A DNA stretch of 64,000 nt from Bursaphelenchus xylophilus (Eukaryota > Nematoda > Chromadorea > Rhabditida > Aphelenchoididae): the NCBI GenBank assembly GCA_904066235.2, contig CAJFCV020000005.1:12333501-12397500 (forward strand). Direction: 5' to 3'. The position numbers were made by a program, and so were the translations under genes. Under the pieces are notes generated by a model. The model worked only from the letters and a program-made list of their open reading frames with translations. It had not been told where the DNA came from and did no database searches. Positions 47,904 through 61,197 of the stretch are shown here, one piece after another. The number at the start of each line of letters is the position of its first letter. The first letter of the stretch is position 1.

Positions 47904-48009
47904 GTCCATTTTGATCACCCCTTCTCCAAAAAATCCACCCAAAAAATTGGTCGAAAATTCTATACAGCATCCTCCCAAAGCATCCGGAGGACTTCCAATC
48001 ACTACAGTA

Positions 48010-51000
48010 ATGGACCCATCCTCGGATTATTGGAAGGGCCTTGGCCAAATTCCAACAACAACTAGCACAATGTCGATGCCGTTGGATTATGGGTGGGCTG
48101 GCACCAACATGTTCAACTGTTTCCCTCCTACAAGTCAGGCGTTGGGCTCGTTGAATCCCCTGGAACCCCACCTAACGTCGCTGGATGGGCCAGTTGTAAA
48201 GGACGAAATCAAACATGAGGTTGGTTGGGGTTTTTGGGATTTTTTTGAACCAAAAATTGGTTTGTTATGACTTCTGTGGGCAAAAAGGTCATATAAATGG
48301 AAAAAAATCAGAGAGGAATTTTGTTGCCAGAAAAAGAAACGGAAGAAAAAATCTTTATTTATTCCAATTTTTCAAACTTGAGTTCTTTGATTTATATCCC
48401 GAAAGAATCAAATAAGGCTTAAAAATCTAAAAAATCTTATTTTCATTTTCAAATTTTTAAGTCTTTTTTAAATACACCTCCAACGCCCTCCATTTTTACA
48501 CATTTTCACCCTTTTCCGGTAATCTAAATAATCCGTCATCCTTATCGAATATCTAATTCATTACGGTTGGTTGGGCCTTCGAAACTATTGCTCACCTCCA
48601 TCTGTGGGTCTCCCGGCGCGCGCCGATCGCCATTCCGCCTTTTATATGGCGCGTTTGAGGCGCTTATTGGATTAGAGGGATAATCGCCGATTCTAACTGT
48701 AAAAAAGACAATAGAAACGAGGGGAAAGGGAGAGAGCACTGGGGTGGGAGAGAGGGTTACAGAGAACGGCGAGAGTTTTTGATTTTTGAAAGAGACTTCA
48801 AAGTTAAAAGAGTGTAAGTGACGGGTTAGAAAAAAATTATTCCTCATAAAAAAGGTGCGTTTTATCAAAGCGAAATGTAGGACAAAACTACCCCAAGAAC
48901 AGCCCGCAGCCCGCCATGACATCTTTTTGAGAAGAAAAATTTTAGAGAAAAAAAGCCCAGCCAAACAGATGTCGATCCAAATTTCTGAATTTTTCCTTCA
49001 AAAAATCGCTATTTCTGCTTAGCAATTTTTACGCAACCACCAGTAGCTAGCTCATCTCCCTTCTCGATCCGACTCGACATAGCTATCCCCGCACACTTTG
49101 ACCTTATAGCGCTCGAAGCGAGTGGGATTAAGCTAAGACAATGGGAGTCGCTTAATAGCCATGAGACCTCATTATAATGCGAATGCAGATGAGACCAGAT
49201 AAAGAAATTAAGAAAATATAATTCAAAACACTTAGCAGGTGGCTGCAGACGGGTACTGTAAATGCCTTGGTCAACGAAGTGGCTTGAATTTGATAAAAGG
49301 CAGATTCACTGGTTTGAACTGGCAGCAAGGCTATTTCGGCTGTTGAAATCCACTTGAACAAGGAGATAATTTAGTGGATTTGTCATTTTCGATACATTTC
49401 TTATTTGGCGCAGATCGTCTTCTAATGATGACGTAAGGTCGAGGGCCCCATCGAATCCATTATTTTCGCGAAACCCTTCGCCCCATGCCCACAATTTCGC
49501 CTAATGTTCATTGAATTCCCTGGAAAAAGATTAATGGCCGGGCACGGGGCCGACGGTGATTGATGACATCTCCCTTCTTTTTTCTGGACCCTCTCTCGGA
49601 TATTAAGTCTCAACGAAAAAAGCGATGGGCTAAAAATGAAAAATACGGCTTGGCAGAGTCTTGATGATCTTTCAAATGAGAAATTAGATAAAGAAATAAC
49701 TAAATTAGCAAAATGAATTAAAAATCAGGCATCACATGTCATTTCGGATGTTAAAATATAAAATGCGGTATTCAGGGTGTAGGCCAACCCTATCATGACC
49801 ACGTTAAGAATATGGGTTACTCGTCTGAATCGCTGTAATCGTACGCTTCTAGGCGATTGCGCAAAAATGAAGAGGTTGCGTAATTTTGACCGTCTGTTTA
49901 TAAAAAAATAACAGGTCAGCGGAAAACAGCGCTTCCGTATTTCGAGGGATCATATGGCTAGGAATTAAAGTACGGTAGGCCAAATTAAAAAAAAAAACTG
50001 AAAAGCAAAAAAATTCTTTCTGCAAAATGAGCTCTATCGTAAAGTCTTATTAAAAACTGATAGAAACACAACAACAACATCAAGAAGCAAGAAAATAGAG
50101 CCAACCTATGTTTTGCGAAAACTGAAATGGCAATGCAGCGGGCTTTAATAGACGGAGTTGACATAAAAGGTCGTATTCCTCATTGAGTCCGCTCGCTTTG
50201 GAAATAAATCATCGGACCAATTGGATTCTGGAGAACGAATTCCTGGAGGGATCGTTTGAGCGTTAAAAGAAGCGGTTTTGTGACTTTTGTAGGCTTTTTC
50301 GTCCTGTAGTTTTTGGTTGCACCTTTGGGGAAACTTTGAGAATTTTGATATTTATGGTTGAGCTCTGGGATTTTTGATAATTTCAAAGTGGCAGTGGAAG
50401 AGTAAATGGTGCCTGATTGAGCCGTAGTCGTTTTTTGCAATTCTAGCTCCAGTAACTTTAGAGTTTGTTAAATGATTTTTTAGCCACGAGGCAAAAGCAG
50501 GCAAAATTTTAAAACTTGTTTGCTGCCATGACATATAATCACTAAAATCCCATTTTTCTCTTTAAAATGTGGTATAACCGCATCTTCCGTCTAAAACAAA
50601 CTTCCTACCCCATTTCCTTCCGTTTCAAATTCATCTGAATCCCTTTCCTTCCGTTAATAACTTCGTCGAACCCGTCGACAGAAAAGCGACGCCCGCCGAT
50701 CGGTTATCATTTCCTGCTGATGATGATTGCCAGCGGCAGAGACGCACTCGACCCAAAATTTTCGAATGGCCGTGCGTCCGCCGCCCCGAAAAAACAGCGG
50801 GCTGCACGATGGGGGTCTTCATGACTTTGTAATCGCTCCAATCCATCTTCTCCTTGCCTCCCGTCCGCCCCAACCCCTCCGTCTATGGGGGCTAGTGTGT
50901 GTGTGTGTGTGTCTTCTTCGCTCTGTCTTTTTCGGTTTTTTGCCGACCAATCTTCTTAAATCTTTCCCCCCAGCCGTCTTCGAGAGTCGGGCGTTTGATA

Positions 51001-54000
51001 TGTGTTTGTTTCAATCAATGAAGTTGTATTTATTACATGACATATACATCATGGAGTCGTCAAGTTTTTGACGAAAGTTTGCTTAGTTCGATGATTTATG
51101 GTAGTGAGTGAGGGAGACGCTGAGCGATGATAATAGTAAGGCAATTGATATCTTGGCGGTAATGTGCGACTGAGGCCAATAGAAATTATGAAATCATCCG
51201 GTAGACCACAGTTTGCAAGAAAACCAAGATTTGGTCAGTTTGCGAGGACATTACTCCCAAGTCGGGCCTTTTTCCCAAAAATCATCATTTTTAACCGTAC
51301 TTTAATACCAGTCCAGGCCCGTTTTACATATTCATCTGGACTACCAGTTCTAAATAACTCATCACGGTCATTTTCTCCGTATTTTACTCAATTTCTCATT
51401 TTGCCATCTTTTCTTACTGCCTAACAAAAACTCCCAAAATCCTATAACTCAAATTCGAAACGTTTCCGGTCTTCTTCCTGATTTCCCATTGGAGCTAATC
51501 GAAAATGAATGATTATGACATATTATCATGTTCCTTTACTCCTGCCCCGTCGCATTCAATCAAATGTCGACGGGCTCTTGATTGACTTATGATATTGGGC
51601 TGTAAGGTGTTTCCCTAATAAATCTCGGGGTAGTTGATGATGATTTGGGTTTAATTAATTAGCGGATTGGCAAGGGGTTTGAGGTTTGGATTTTTTTCGC
51701 TTGGGATTCTAGAGAATATTGGAATTCTAGACTTACCAGAACCCTTTTCAAGTATGGTCGGTCAGGACAAGGCTAATAGGGATTTTTGGGAGACATCTGG
51801 TACTACAGGTAGTCCAGTCTTAAAAAGGAATTTATTCAAAGCGCAGAGCCAATTTTTAATTTTTAACAGCTTTTGGGCGAAAAATCTTGATGCTTTCGGC
51901 AAACCATGAACTGAAAATCACAAAAGCGGTATAGGAAATATTAGTAAAGTTCTGTGCTTAATTCTCACCATGACTTATTTTTGGAATTATGAACACCTTA
52001 GCAAAACACAAATCTTTTTCTTTCCCTCCATACATCCCTTTACTCATCTTCCTCATTTTCCGACTCCTATTTCCATCCACTCCTTTTCGTTCGTTTTTGA
52101 AGAAGCCGTTTTTTTTGGAAACCCCCTGGATGTTCATCTCGATTTCCACTGGGCTGCTGTTTCCAGGCTTCTCCGTTTTTTGCTCCCCCATTCTTTTTTG
52201 TTTGGAAATTTCGCGCTTCGCTCATTGGCTCCGAAAAGATTTATGTTCCCTGGCAAAATTCGGTGTTTTTCGGGGAGATTCGATCTTTTTTTTTGAAAAA
52301 TTTCGATTTTTTGTATGAAATTTTAAAACTGCGTGGATAATCCGATGATTTTTTAAGAAAAAAATTGACTTTCAGAATCTTTTAAAATCTCAACAAGGGT
52401 TTTGGAGGTGAAAAACAGGAACACTCCGATGTCCCAACAGGTAAATTTTGAGATTTTTAGGTTAAAAATTTAGAAAGAATCGGAAAAAGTGGAAAATTTA
52501 AAAAGTGAAATTTTGAAAATTTCAATTTTCAAAAAATAAAATCCAAAGAAAATAGTGGCTTTAAAGAAGCTTTATATAAATTTATAGCCTCATTAGGTCC
52601 CATTTCCCCTCAGAAGAGTAGTCAAAAAATCATTTAGGGCTATTAAAGATCGATTAAAATCCGCTGTTTCGATCCAATTTAATTATTGGCTTTAGCTCCT
52701 GTTTTTAAAAGCTTGAAAGGACGATTAAAAACAAATGTTCAGCTAAAGCCTCCGGGCAATAGGAATTAAAAAATTCAACGCAAAAAGAATATTTTTTATT
52801 TAAAATTTTTCAAAAAAATTTTTTATTTTATTTTTATTTTTTCGGCTAATTTCGGGGCTAATGGATTTTAAAATTTGACGCCAATTGCTCAAAAATCGGA
52901 CAGCAATTAGGACTGAACTTTAATTACACTTGAAAGCTCTCATTTTAGCGATTGAAAAACCGAAAAACAGTCGGAAAATCAGAAAAAAAAATTAAAAATA
53001 AATAAAATTCGTTTGTTTTGCTAAAAACCATTTAAAAATTATTTTTTATAGCTCAAAATTTCCGAATTTTAAAGTGAATTTTTTCCACCGTAATTTTTTA
53101 CTGTACTAAAACGACGATTCCATTGACCCTTTAATTTTATGACCCATAAAACGAACTTGCGAACGTTTCCTTCTGTTTTTACACTGATTCCCGCCAAAAA
53201 TCTCGGCCCGAGTGGAGAAAAGTTGTAAAAAAGTTTGCGTCGCAGAGTTTATGAGGCTGTTGCGCAACGGTATTGCGAGCGAACGCCTGTTTTATGCGTT
53301 TCGAATGGAGAACGGTCGATTTTACGAGATTTTTATAGAATAAACGGGGAAATTATCGAGATTTTTGGAGGAAATATCAGGTTTATATAGAAAAAATACC
53401 ATTTTGGAATTTGAAATTTTAATATTCGAAATCATGATTTAGTATTCAAAATTACAATTCGAAGGATTAAATTTTGAATAAATACCCAAAAATACACTAA
53501 AATGAAATGTAGAAAATATGGGATGAATTCTAATTTTAAAAAATAAAAGCTCACCCCTCTGGCAACAAAATCCATCTCCAAAATTCACAAACTTCCCACT
53601 CATCCCAAATGAATCCCCTTTCGCAAATTTAAGGCCTTGTGTTTTCAGTATGGCGACAATTACAGCGCCACATCGGAAATGTATGCGGCCGGAGCGTCGG
53701 CGGTTGCCGGCGGGGATCACACGCAGAACCCTTCGACGGCCGACTCCTTAAGTTTCTACACTCCCAACTTAGCCGACCCCTACGAGTTGGGCATGGGGAC
53801 GCTGGGGCTGTTGGCTGGAGCGCCCGCCAATCCCGTCGACGATGAAGAGTTGAAACGGCAGAAGGACAAGATTCGAGCGTAAGTTGTGACGTTGTGAGAG
53901 GTTGAAAATACATATACGTACGGAATTTTTGCATGGAAAAAAGGGATTTCGAACCAAAGGCAATGAAAATACTCAGAGGGTTTTACACTTTTGCGCACCT

Positions 54001-57000
54001 CTTCTAACTAGTCTTCTTTTCAATCAAACCTTTGGCAAAATCATGCAACGATGACCTTACAAAAATCCCAGAACTTTTTTTTATGTTTTGCACAGCGTTG
54101 CCCTATGGTTCAGCGCTTATAAGACCATGTTCTTCAACGAAATCCACATTCCGATTATTTCAGCCATCCCCTCTATCCCTTCCTAACCGTCCTTTTCGAG
54201 CGCTGCGAACTGGCCACCTCGACGCCCCGAGACTTCAGCAAAGACCCTCAAAGTCGGTCGGAAAGTGCGGCCGAGGCCTTCAAAGACGATTTGATGACAT
54301 TCATCGAAACTCGAAAGCACGAAGAGCCGAGCTATTACGTCCCCAACCCCGAACTGGACAAGCTCATGCTCAACGCGATTCAAGTGCTCAGGCTGCATTT
54401 GTTGGAGTTGGAAAAGGTTTGTCAAGGTTTTAGCTGGCTTTTTAGGGAGTTTAGAGAGTTTTTTGTTTTTTGCGCTCTTAGATTTTTCTAGATGCCTTTG
54501 AAACCTTGCGTTAAACTGTACTAAACTTTGACTTATTTGGACTATCTTTCCGTCATTTTAATGGATCGGGAGCAGGCCTTTAACTACGTGCCTTTTCCGA
54601 ATTTTGTTTTAAGAATTCAAATAATAGAAAAAACGTTTTTCCATTTTTTGCAACATTTCTCCTTAACGCCGTTCCTTTCCTCTAATCACTTGTTTATCAG
54701 CATTTTATCAGGGTCTCCGCCATTTTACGGCCTCAAGGTGGTCATGACCGGCTAATTTGGGCTTATCTGCATTACCTTTTCATTCAAAATTCACTTAAAA
54801 ATTAGAGATCCAAAAAAACAACAGGCTTCAATCTTTAGTTCCACAATGCCTAAAGTATGCAAATTAGCCGGCAAAAACATCAAAAGACAAAAAACGTTTT
54901 ACTGTTTTATACAGTAGACTGTGTGCAATTTTCCCGCTGTGTTCTTTTCCCTGCGTTTAAGCCGTCGGCATTTCCGAAATTGGCTCGTTTTTGCGGTCGA
55001 ATTAAGAGAGGTTGCGCGAAATTTCGGAGGGCTTTTTTAGCGCCGCCGCCCATCAAAAGAGCCGCCAATGGGATAAAGATGGGCTCATTTCCACGGATAT
55101 CCCACAGCGATCCGGAAAAATGCAAGCGCCATGGATATGGGGGTAAATGCGGGGACTGGCGGAAAGTCAGGGACTGTGTAATTGAAGTTAGATTTTGGAA
55201 ATTCAGAGGTTGCTCGAAACAAATTAAAGAATGCAAAAATAAAGCCAATATGTCTAAATAAATATATATAAATGACCCCGATCTTTCATAGCACAAAACA
55301 TCATCCAACTTTATTCCAGGTCCACGAGCTCTGCGACAGTTTTTGCCAACGATATGTTCAGAACTTGCGGGATCACATGCCAATGGATGTGATGAGTGAA
55401 GAAAGATCGGGCTCCGCGAACACAACAAATCCTTCGCCGGCGCTGGGAACTCATTCTCCGGCAATTCAACCCAGAACTTATGAACCACAAAGCGTTCCGC
55501 TACCCGAATCAAGCGCCATGCATCTTCATCACGATGTAAGTCCCAATAATTTTTGGTTTTTTTTCTGATTTTGTATTGTAGAATTTGTAGAATTGTAATA
55601 TAATAATTTCCATATTACTACCCATACCTAATCCTTAGCCCAAGGCCATAGAAATGAATCTTATCCTCAGAACCACTTTTTTCGCCGTTTTTCGGCGCTC
55701 TCCAAAGTGGTTTTCGCATGGCCGAAAGCGGAGATTAGACTTTATCTGCGGCCCCCCTCTTACGCGTATTGTTTTCGAAAATACCGACTAATTAGCATTT
55801 CGACAAGGTCAAGGCCTTGATTGTTTCATTATACGGGAAAAGCGCCGCAATTAACCAGAGATTTAATTGAAAAAAATATATCTAAAAAAATCAGAAAAAA
55901 ACCTTGCTTTTGCTAAATTATGCGAAAATTCACGACCTGTCCGTCGTATGATAATGTAAAAATGAGGAAAAAAAATTTCAGGCCTCAGCGCAATCCAGCG
56001 GATTTACGGACCTGTCGGCGTCAAATCCGGCCCGATCCACAACTACACCATCAGCTCAGACCCCCAATTCCAGCACTGACTCACACACACCGGCTTCGGA
56101 GCGATTTCAGAACGTAAACGTCAGCAATGGAGCTGACATCAACAGTCCTCGCAATGGGTAAGATTTTCAGTTTTTTCTAAGAAATGAGGAGTTAAAATTT
56201 CAAAATTTCGAGATTCTTTCCATATTTTCCGTATTTCTTTGGCTTCTGCGTGACGCTGTTTGGAAATATTTTCAACTTACACCAAAATTTGTAAAATTTG
56301 GCCAACTTTTCGAGCCGCGCCCAGACTTAAAATTTTAGTAGTCTTGAAATTAATTTTCCAAGAACTCTTATACATACATAAACTCTGTTTCATGTCTTAT
56401 GTTTTTTTCAGGACTGGCCCAAATTCCGCCGCAAACAACTCACTGAACTCCTCCACTGGCTCGGCCAACAACCCGACGTCAAACTTGCTGGACGCGCGCT
56501 CGGAAGGTATGTAGAATGGACCTAGAAAAGTGCACTTCTCTCTCCTTTTTTACACTTATGTTAGGTTTGAACCTCTTGCCATCGCAGTTTGTTTTATACA
56601 GCAAAATATAGGAAAACGTCGTAAATTTTTTCAAATTTCAAATTTTGGAAATCTTTCGGCTGTTGTTACTGTATAAAATACTGCCTCCTAAGCATACCGT
56701 CGTATGTTTCTCCCTCTTGTAATTTTGTTTTCTGTGCTTTTTCCCTTTCCTGATTTTACCCTTCCTCTATATGGCCATAATTTTTCCACAAACCTCAATT
56801 AACTTTTCCCACAAAGACGAGTTTGGGGTGTTTTTACAATCAAACTGATGCTTTGAACGAAACTGAGAGCTAGTTTTGGCATTTTGTGAAGGTTTTGAAA
56901 AACCAATATTTTTTTTGACATTTCGTCAAATTTTGGACAAAATGTCAAAACCTCCGATTAATCTTCTGATTGTCAAAAACACCTCAAACACGAGCCTATC

Positions 57001-60000
57001 TTTGCACTTGACTGTCATTTTTCGTTAAAATGAGTTGTTTGCGAACCCGAGTTTTGTCGTATTGTAACGATTTATTATTTTCATCCAATGGCACAGCGCT
57101 TGAAGACGAAAGTAATTGTAAGTCTGTTTTTTGGCGGATTTTTCGGTGTTAGTTGAAAGGAATTTTGAACGTTCAGTAACCTTGATGCTGTTGAGACTTG
57201 TTTGAAGAAATTTTGGGATTAAATTTTTCGGAGTCTGATGCTTTGAAATTCCAATGTTTTGAGATTTTTTTTTTTTTTTTTGATCCTTTCGTCAAGCCCC
57301 CGTAAAATCTCGACTTTTCTCGACAAATCTATTCAGCATCAACTAGACTAGGATCAATGAAACTCTATAACATCATATTTATTATTGTTAATTTTGTCTC
57401 CCTTATCATTTTTCAATTTTAAAAATCGGAAAATAAATTTTTATTCAAAAACAAATTTCAAATTTTTTTTTGAAAATCACAATCTGCATATTTAGGTAAG
57501 TCTTAAAAAACTTTGTTTATTTTTACTAATATTTTCGCTTCCTTAACCGTTTTTTATTTCATTTTATGGGCTTTAAGGTTACAGTTGAACGTTCAAAAAA
57601 CCTTAACAAAAAATTTTCATTGTCTTACCGAATTTTCAAGCGCTTGTCAGTTGGGATTTCATTTATAATTCTGTTTTGTTTTTTTTTTTTGATTTATTTG
57701 GTTTTGGTTGTGTTATGTTCATGTGTTGGTGTTGTTGATCTCCTTTAAAAACCCCTAGCTTTAGATTTCTTGGGGTGTAAACTAGATAAAAGTAAAGGTC
57801 CGAGACCACCTCGAGAGTTCTCCTTTACCGTAGTTCTTCCGCTAATTTTCCGTTTCACTTCTCAATTATGCGAATCCCGCGGGTTCGAAGCGATATTTCG
57901 ATTAAAATTTCAATTCTCTCTCTCGCCCCCAATGCGAATCCACAAAGGGACCCCTGGACAAATATGCCATTTGCAGCCGGCATTAATTAGTTTGTTAGCG
58001 ACCGGGGAATTTTTGGTTATAATCGAAGGAAGAACCGGGGGCAGTAAAGGACTAAAATTGACTGCATCGTACTTGTTAATTGCCCTCGAGATGAACTGCA
58101 GTTGCTAGGTTTATAATACAGCCAAAATTGAGTTTTGGGAGGTTTTGTAGGAGATTCGCTACACACATCGTACATTTGGATCCTTACTGAACCTTCATCT
58201 AATGTTTTTTTGCCAATTTCTTGTCCGTTTTTTGAGTCGTGTGATCATTCTTTCCGCTTTTCAACGCTACAGTATGCTTGCATCACCCTGTGTTTCTCCT
58301 TCATTTCATATCGCATAAGCATTCTCACTGACGTGCAGTGGCTGGCTATCTTTTGATTTTGCAGAATCACCGCACTTAACTAACCACTTAACGCTTTCTA
58401 ACACCACCTCCAGCCAAGCCTTCGAGGATATGTTGCCCAAGGACTATAAAGTCGATTCGGAATCGTCGTATGGCTTGGTAGAGCTAAACTACTCCGATGG
58501 ATACGTCAAGTACGGTGATGAGGACATGAAAAGCCTTATGGAGACGAATGATAACAGCAATGACAATGAGGACTTGCCCGAGGACTTTCATTTGGCTTCA
58601 GCGGCTAAAAAACGAGGGTGCTTTCCGAAAAATGCAACGAACAAGCTGAAGCACTGGCTTTTCCAGAACCTCACGGTAATTTAAAACGGAAAGCTTGGTT
58701 GCTAAATCTGTGGGAGAGCCATTTTATCAAACTGGCATATGTTTTGAGCCAAAAAATAATCTTAGTATCTGCTTTGATGGTTTGGGCTGACTAATAAGTG
58801 TATTGTGCTACCGTATGCTCTTTGAAAATGCCTCGCACTAAACACACACTCGTGATTGACTTATCGCACAACTAATGCTTTACCGGACATACTTTGCATT
58901 TCATCACTTCTTGCCAATTTTTACTTTTTTCAACGATTTATGGTCTTAATTTGAATTTTTGAGCTTAAGAAAGCCTTTATAAGTGCTTTTGATCCAATAA
59001 TTTGCTCTATTTTGCATAATAACATCTCAATCTTTCCATTATTTAACATTTTTTTTCATTTTCGTCTTGCATTGCCTCATATCCTCGAAAAAACGTCAAT
59101 TTCTATTCAAATATTTTGAAGGTGACGACAATGTCTCCAACGGCTCGCTAAACGAAGATGGTCGCGACTCGGTAAACAGCGACCACAACAACGGCGATCA
59201 ACGGTCGGGCTCAACGGACCGCTCGAAGCGAAAAGTCCCCAAGGTCTTCAGCAAGGAGGCCATCACAAAGTTCAGGGCGTGGCTCTTCCAAAACCTTTCG
59301 GTTTGTAATTTTAGGCCGTTGATTTAGTTCATAGGTCCATGTGCCTTTGTGATTGGCATACAGTAGTACCCTTTTACATGATCTCAGAGCATACGGTAGC
59401 AATATAAATTTAGTCAACTTTTGATCCAAAATAGGATTAAATATTACAAGGAAAGTACTTTTATGGGGGCTCCTACTTTTTGACGGGACATATCTCAAAA
59501 AATCAGAAAAAATGCGCTGATCAAGGATATATAAATCTTAGCTGCCCATTTTAGGTTTTTAAGGGTGAAAATGCCCAAAAACTGGTTTAATTTCCCTACA
59601 AAAGGCAGACATTCGAAACGATAAAAAGAGCACTCGATCTCTTCCTTCGGAAGAGAGCGGTGTGGCCGAGTGGTTAGTGCCGTAGTCTGGGAATCAAGAG
59701 GGGGGACGCCGCACGGGTTCGATTTCCCTTTTGGCCGAATCAACTTTTTTTGAAGTTGAAGGTCGGAAAAATAAATTTTTGGGCCAAGACTGTCTTATTG
59801 CGTCTTAGAAACTCAATAAACACCATTTTAAGCCAAAATAAAAATTGTAAACCTTTGAAAAAATTACGCGAAAAGGGATTCATATAGGACTTTAAGTCAA
59901 CTTCCGACTGAGTTTTCACCCCTAAAACCCTAAAATGGGCAGCTAAGATCTATATATTCTTGATCAGCACATTTTTTCTGATTTTTTGAGATATGTCCCG

Positions 60001-61197
60001 TCAAAAAGTAGGAGCCCCCACAAAAGTACTTTCCTTGTTAGAATAATTGTTTGGATTTTTGATCCCGTATATTGCTTATTGAGAGAATATTTTTCACCTT
60101 TTTCAGCATCCCTATCCCTCTGAAGAGCAAAAGAAACAGTTGGCACAAGAAACGAGTTTGACGATTCTTCAAGTCAATAACTGGTAAGTACTGCTCCAAC
60201 TTAATCTTTTTGGGCAATTTTAATGGCTTTTTGAAAATTCAGAACAGTAGGAATAGTTCTAAAACGTAAATGTCGTTTCGAATTAATCCCAAACTCACGT
60301 TTTAAACAAACACAACTACTACATAACCTCATTAAATAAGCGTCCGGTTTTACAATGTCATTACTCCCCCGAAACTGCCGGTTTCCCCCAACAAATCTGT
60401 TTTGCATCCCATTCGTTTCTAAAAGCGCCGCCACGGCCCCATCAGAATGATGGATGAGTGCAGCTGGTCGTTGCGACAGATTGTCGCATTCTGCACTTCG
60501 TAGTGCAAAAATAGAGCGTTAGGAATCAGAAAGCGGTCGAGAAAAAGGGAAAATGCGGTTTTGCGGAAGGTGATGTTATGAGAAGATGCATTTGAAAACC
60601 TCAAAATATCTCATAATTCTTGTATTTTCAAACAAAATTTTCTTCAGGTTCATAAATGCCCGTCGACGAATTGTTCAGCCCATGATCGACTCGAATAATC
60701 GCGCTGGGAACAGCACAAACTGCCAGGTCTACAGAAACCGGCGGCGGAAGAATTCCGACTCCTCTCCTTGCAACTCCCCTGGCACTTGTCCGCCAACAGC
60801 GCCGCCCGGATCGGCGGCCCCCGGCTCGGCTGGGCCAGTCTCTTCGACGGCGTATAGCCCGGACCCGGCGATGCTGGTATCGCCGGCGTCGAATACCTAC
60901 CCAATGTTCGGCTCTGGCTACGCAGGCTTTGGAGCACCGTAAGTTTGAACGCACTTGTTAAAATGGGATGTCCAGGAAGGGTGCCTTTCAAATTTCCTAC
61001 ATCTCCCTTCCCGCAAAATCACTTTTAGCAAAAAAAAGTCATCCTTTATCTTCACAAGCGTAATTCCCCCCATTTTCAGCGGTTTCACCCCACAAATGTT
61101 TATGCCGGGCATGGTTGGGGCCTATAACATGACGCCCGGTAACTTAACCGGCAGTTGGATGGACTTCAGCTCCAACCTCGGCTCCATGGACAACTGA
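48010..61197 (+). CDS. unc-62: MEIS/Homothorax-class TALE homeodomain transcription factor with alternative homeodomain exons
   Basis: Exons: 48010..48219 (open upstream to acceptor 47903), 53649..53878, 54164..54416, 55320..55535, 55982..56157, 56412..56506, then either 58365..58675 (7a) or 59122..59300 (7b), then 60107..60183, 60648..60938, 61080..61197. The 7b form has 614 residues and the 7a form 658. The MEIS domain shows [18 protein letters not shown] (about residue 148) and [12 protein letters not shown] (about 232). The TALE homeodomain is split over three exons: 7a [19 protein letters not shown] or 7b [19 protein letters not shown], then [18 protein letters not shown], then [14 protein letters not shown] with the PYP loop insertion. 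The factor partners PBC and HOX proteins in the nucleus to pattern tissues. Both alternative exons start after one base of a codon and end in phase 0, so either fits. An upstream first exon may be missing. Confidence 0.95.
49557..49568 (+). promoter_or_regulatory. PBX-HOX type motif in the first unc-62 intron
   Basis: TGATTGATGACA matches TGATNNATNN and shares TGATTGATGAC with the upstream motif at 38995. Intron 1 is 5.4 kb and contains no gene I can support. Confidence 0.3.
50895..50912. repeat. (GT)9 microsatellite
   Basis: Nine consecutive GT units in intron 1 of unc-62. Confidence 0.9.
59447..60037. mobile_element. TTA-flanked foldback element in an unc-62 intron, carrying a tRNA-like core
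   Basis: CAAGGAAAGTACTTTTATGG at the left is mirrored at the right (..AGTACTTTCCTTG), with TTA on both sides. Arms of about 120 bases match with few changes. The centre holds a tRNA-like sequence. The element lies between exon 7b and the next constitutive homeodomain exon. The related ends and target tie it to the element at 24122-24570. Confidence 0.78.
59655..59735 (+). pseudogene. tRNA-like sequence with pol III A and B boxes inside the foldback element
   Basis: TGGCCGAGTGG (A box) and GGGTTCGATTTCC (B box) are both close to consensus, with a spacing and a long variable region like tRNA-Ser or tRNA-Leu. The anticodon stem and acceptor stem do not close well by eye, so I call it a tRNA relic rather than a working tRNA. 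Confidence 0.5.

Noticed and set aside
48542..48964. 140-codon minus-strand frame in unc-62 intron 1
   Set aside because: No recognisable content; it lies in GC-rich intronic sequence more likely to be regulatory.
52300..53560. Long AT-rich stretch with AAAATTT words in unc-62 intron 1
   Set aside because: Low-complexity intronic sequence; no mirrored ends or target duplication found.
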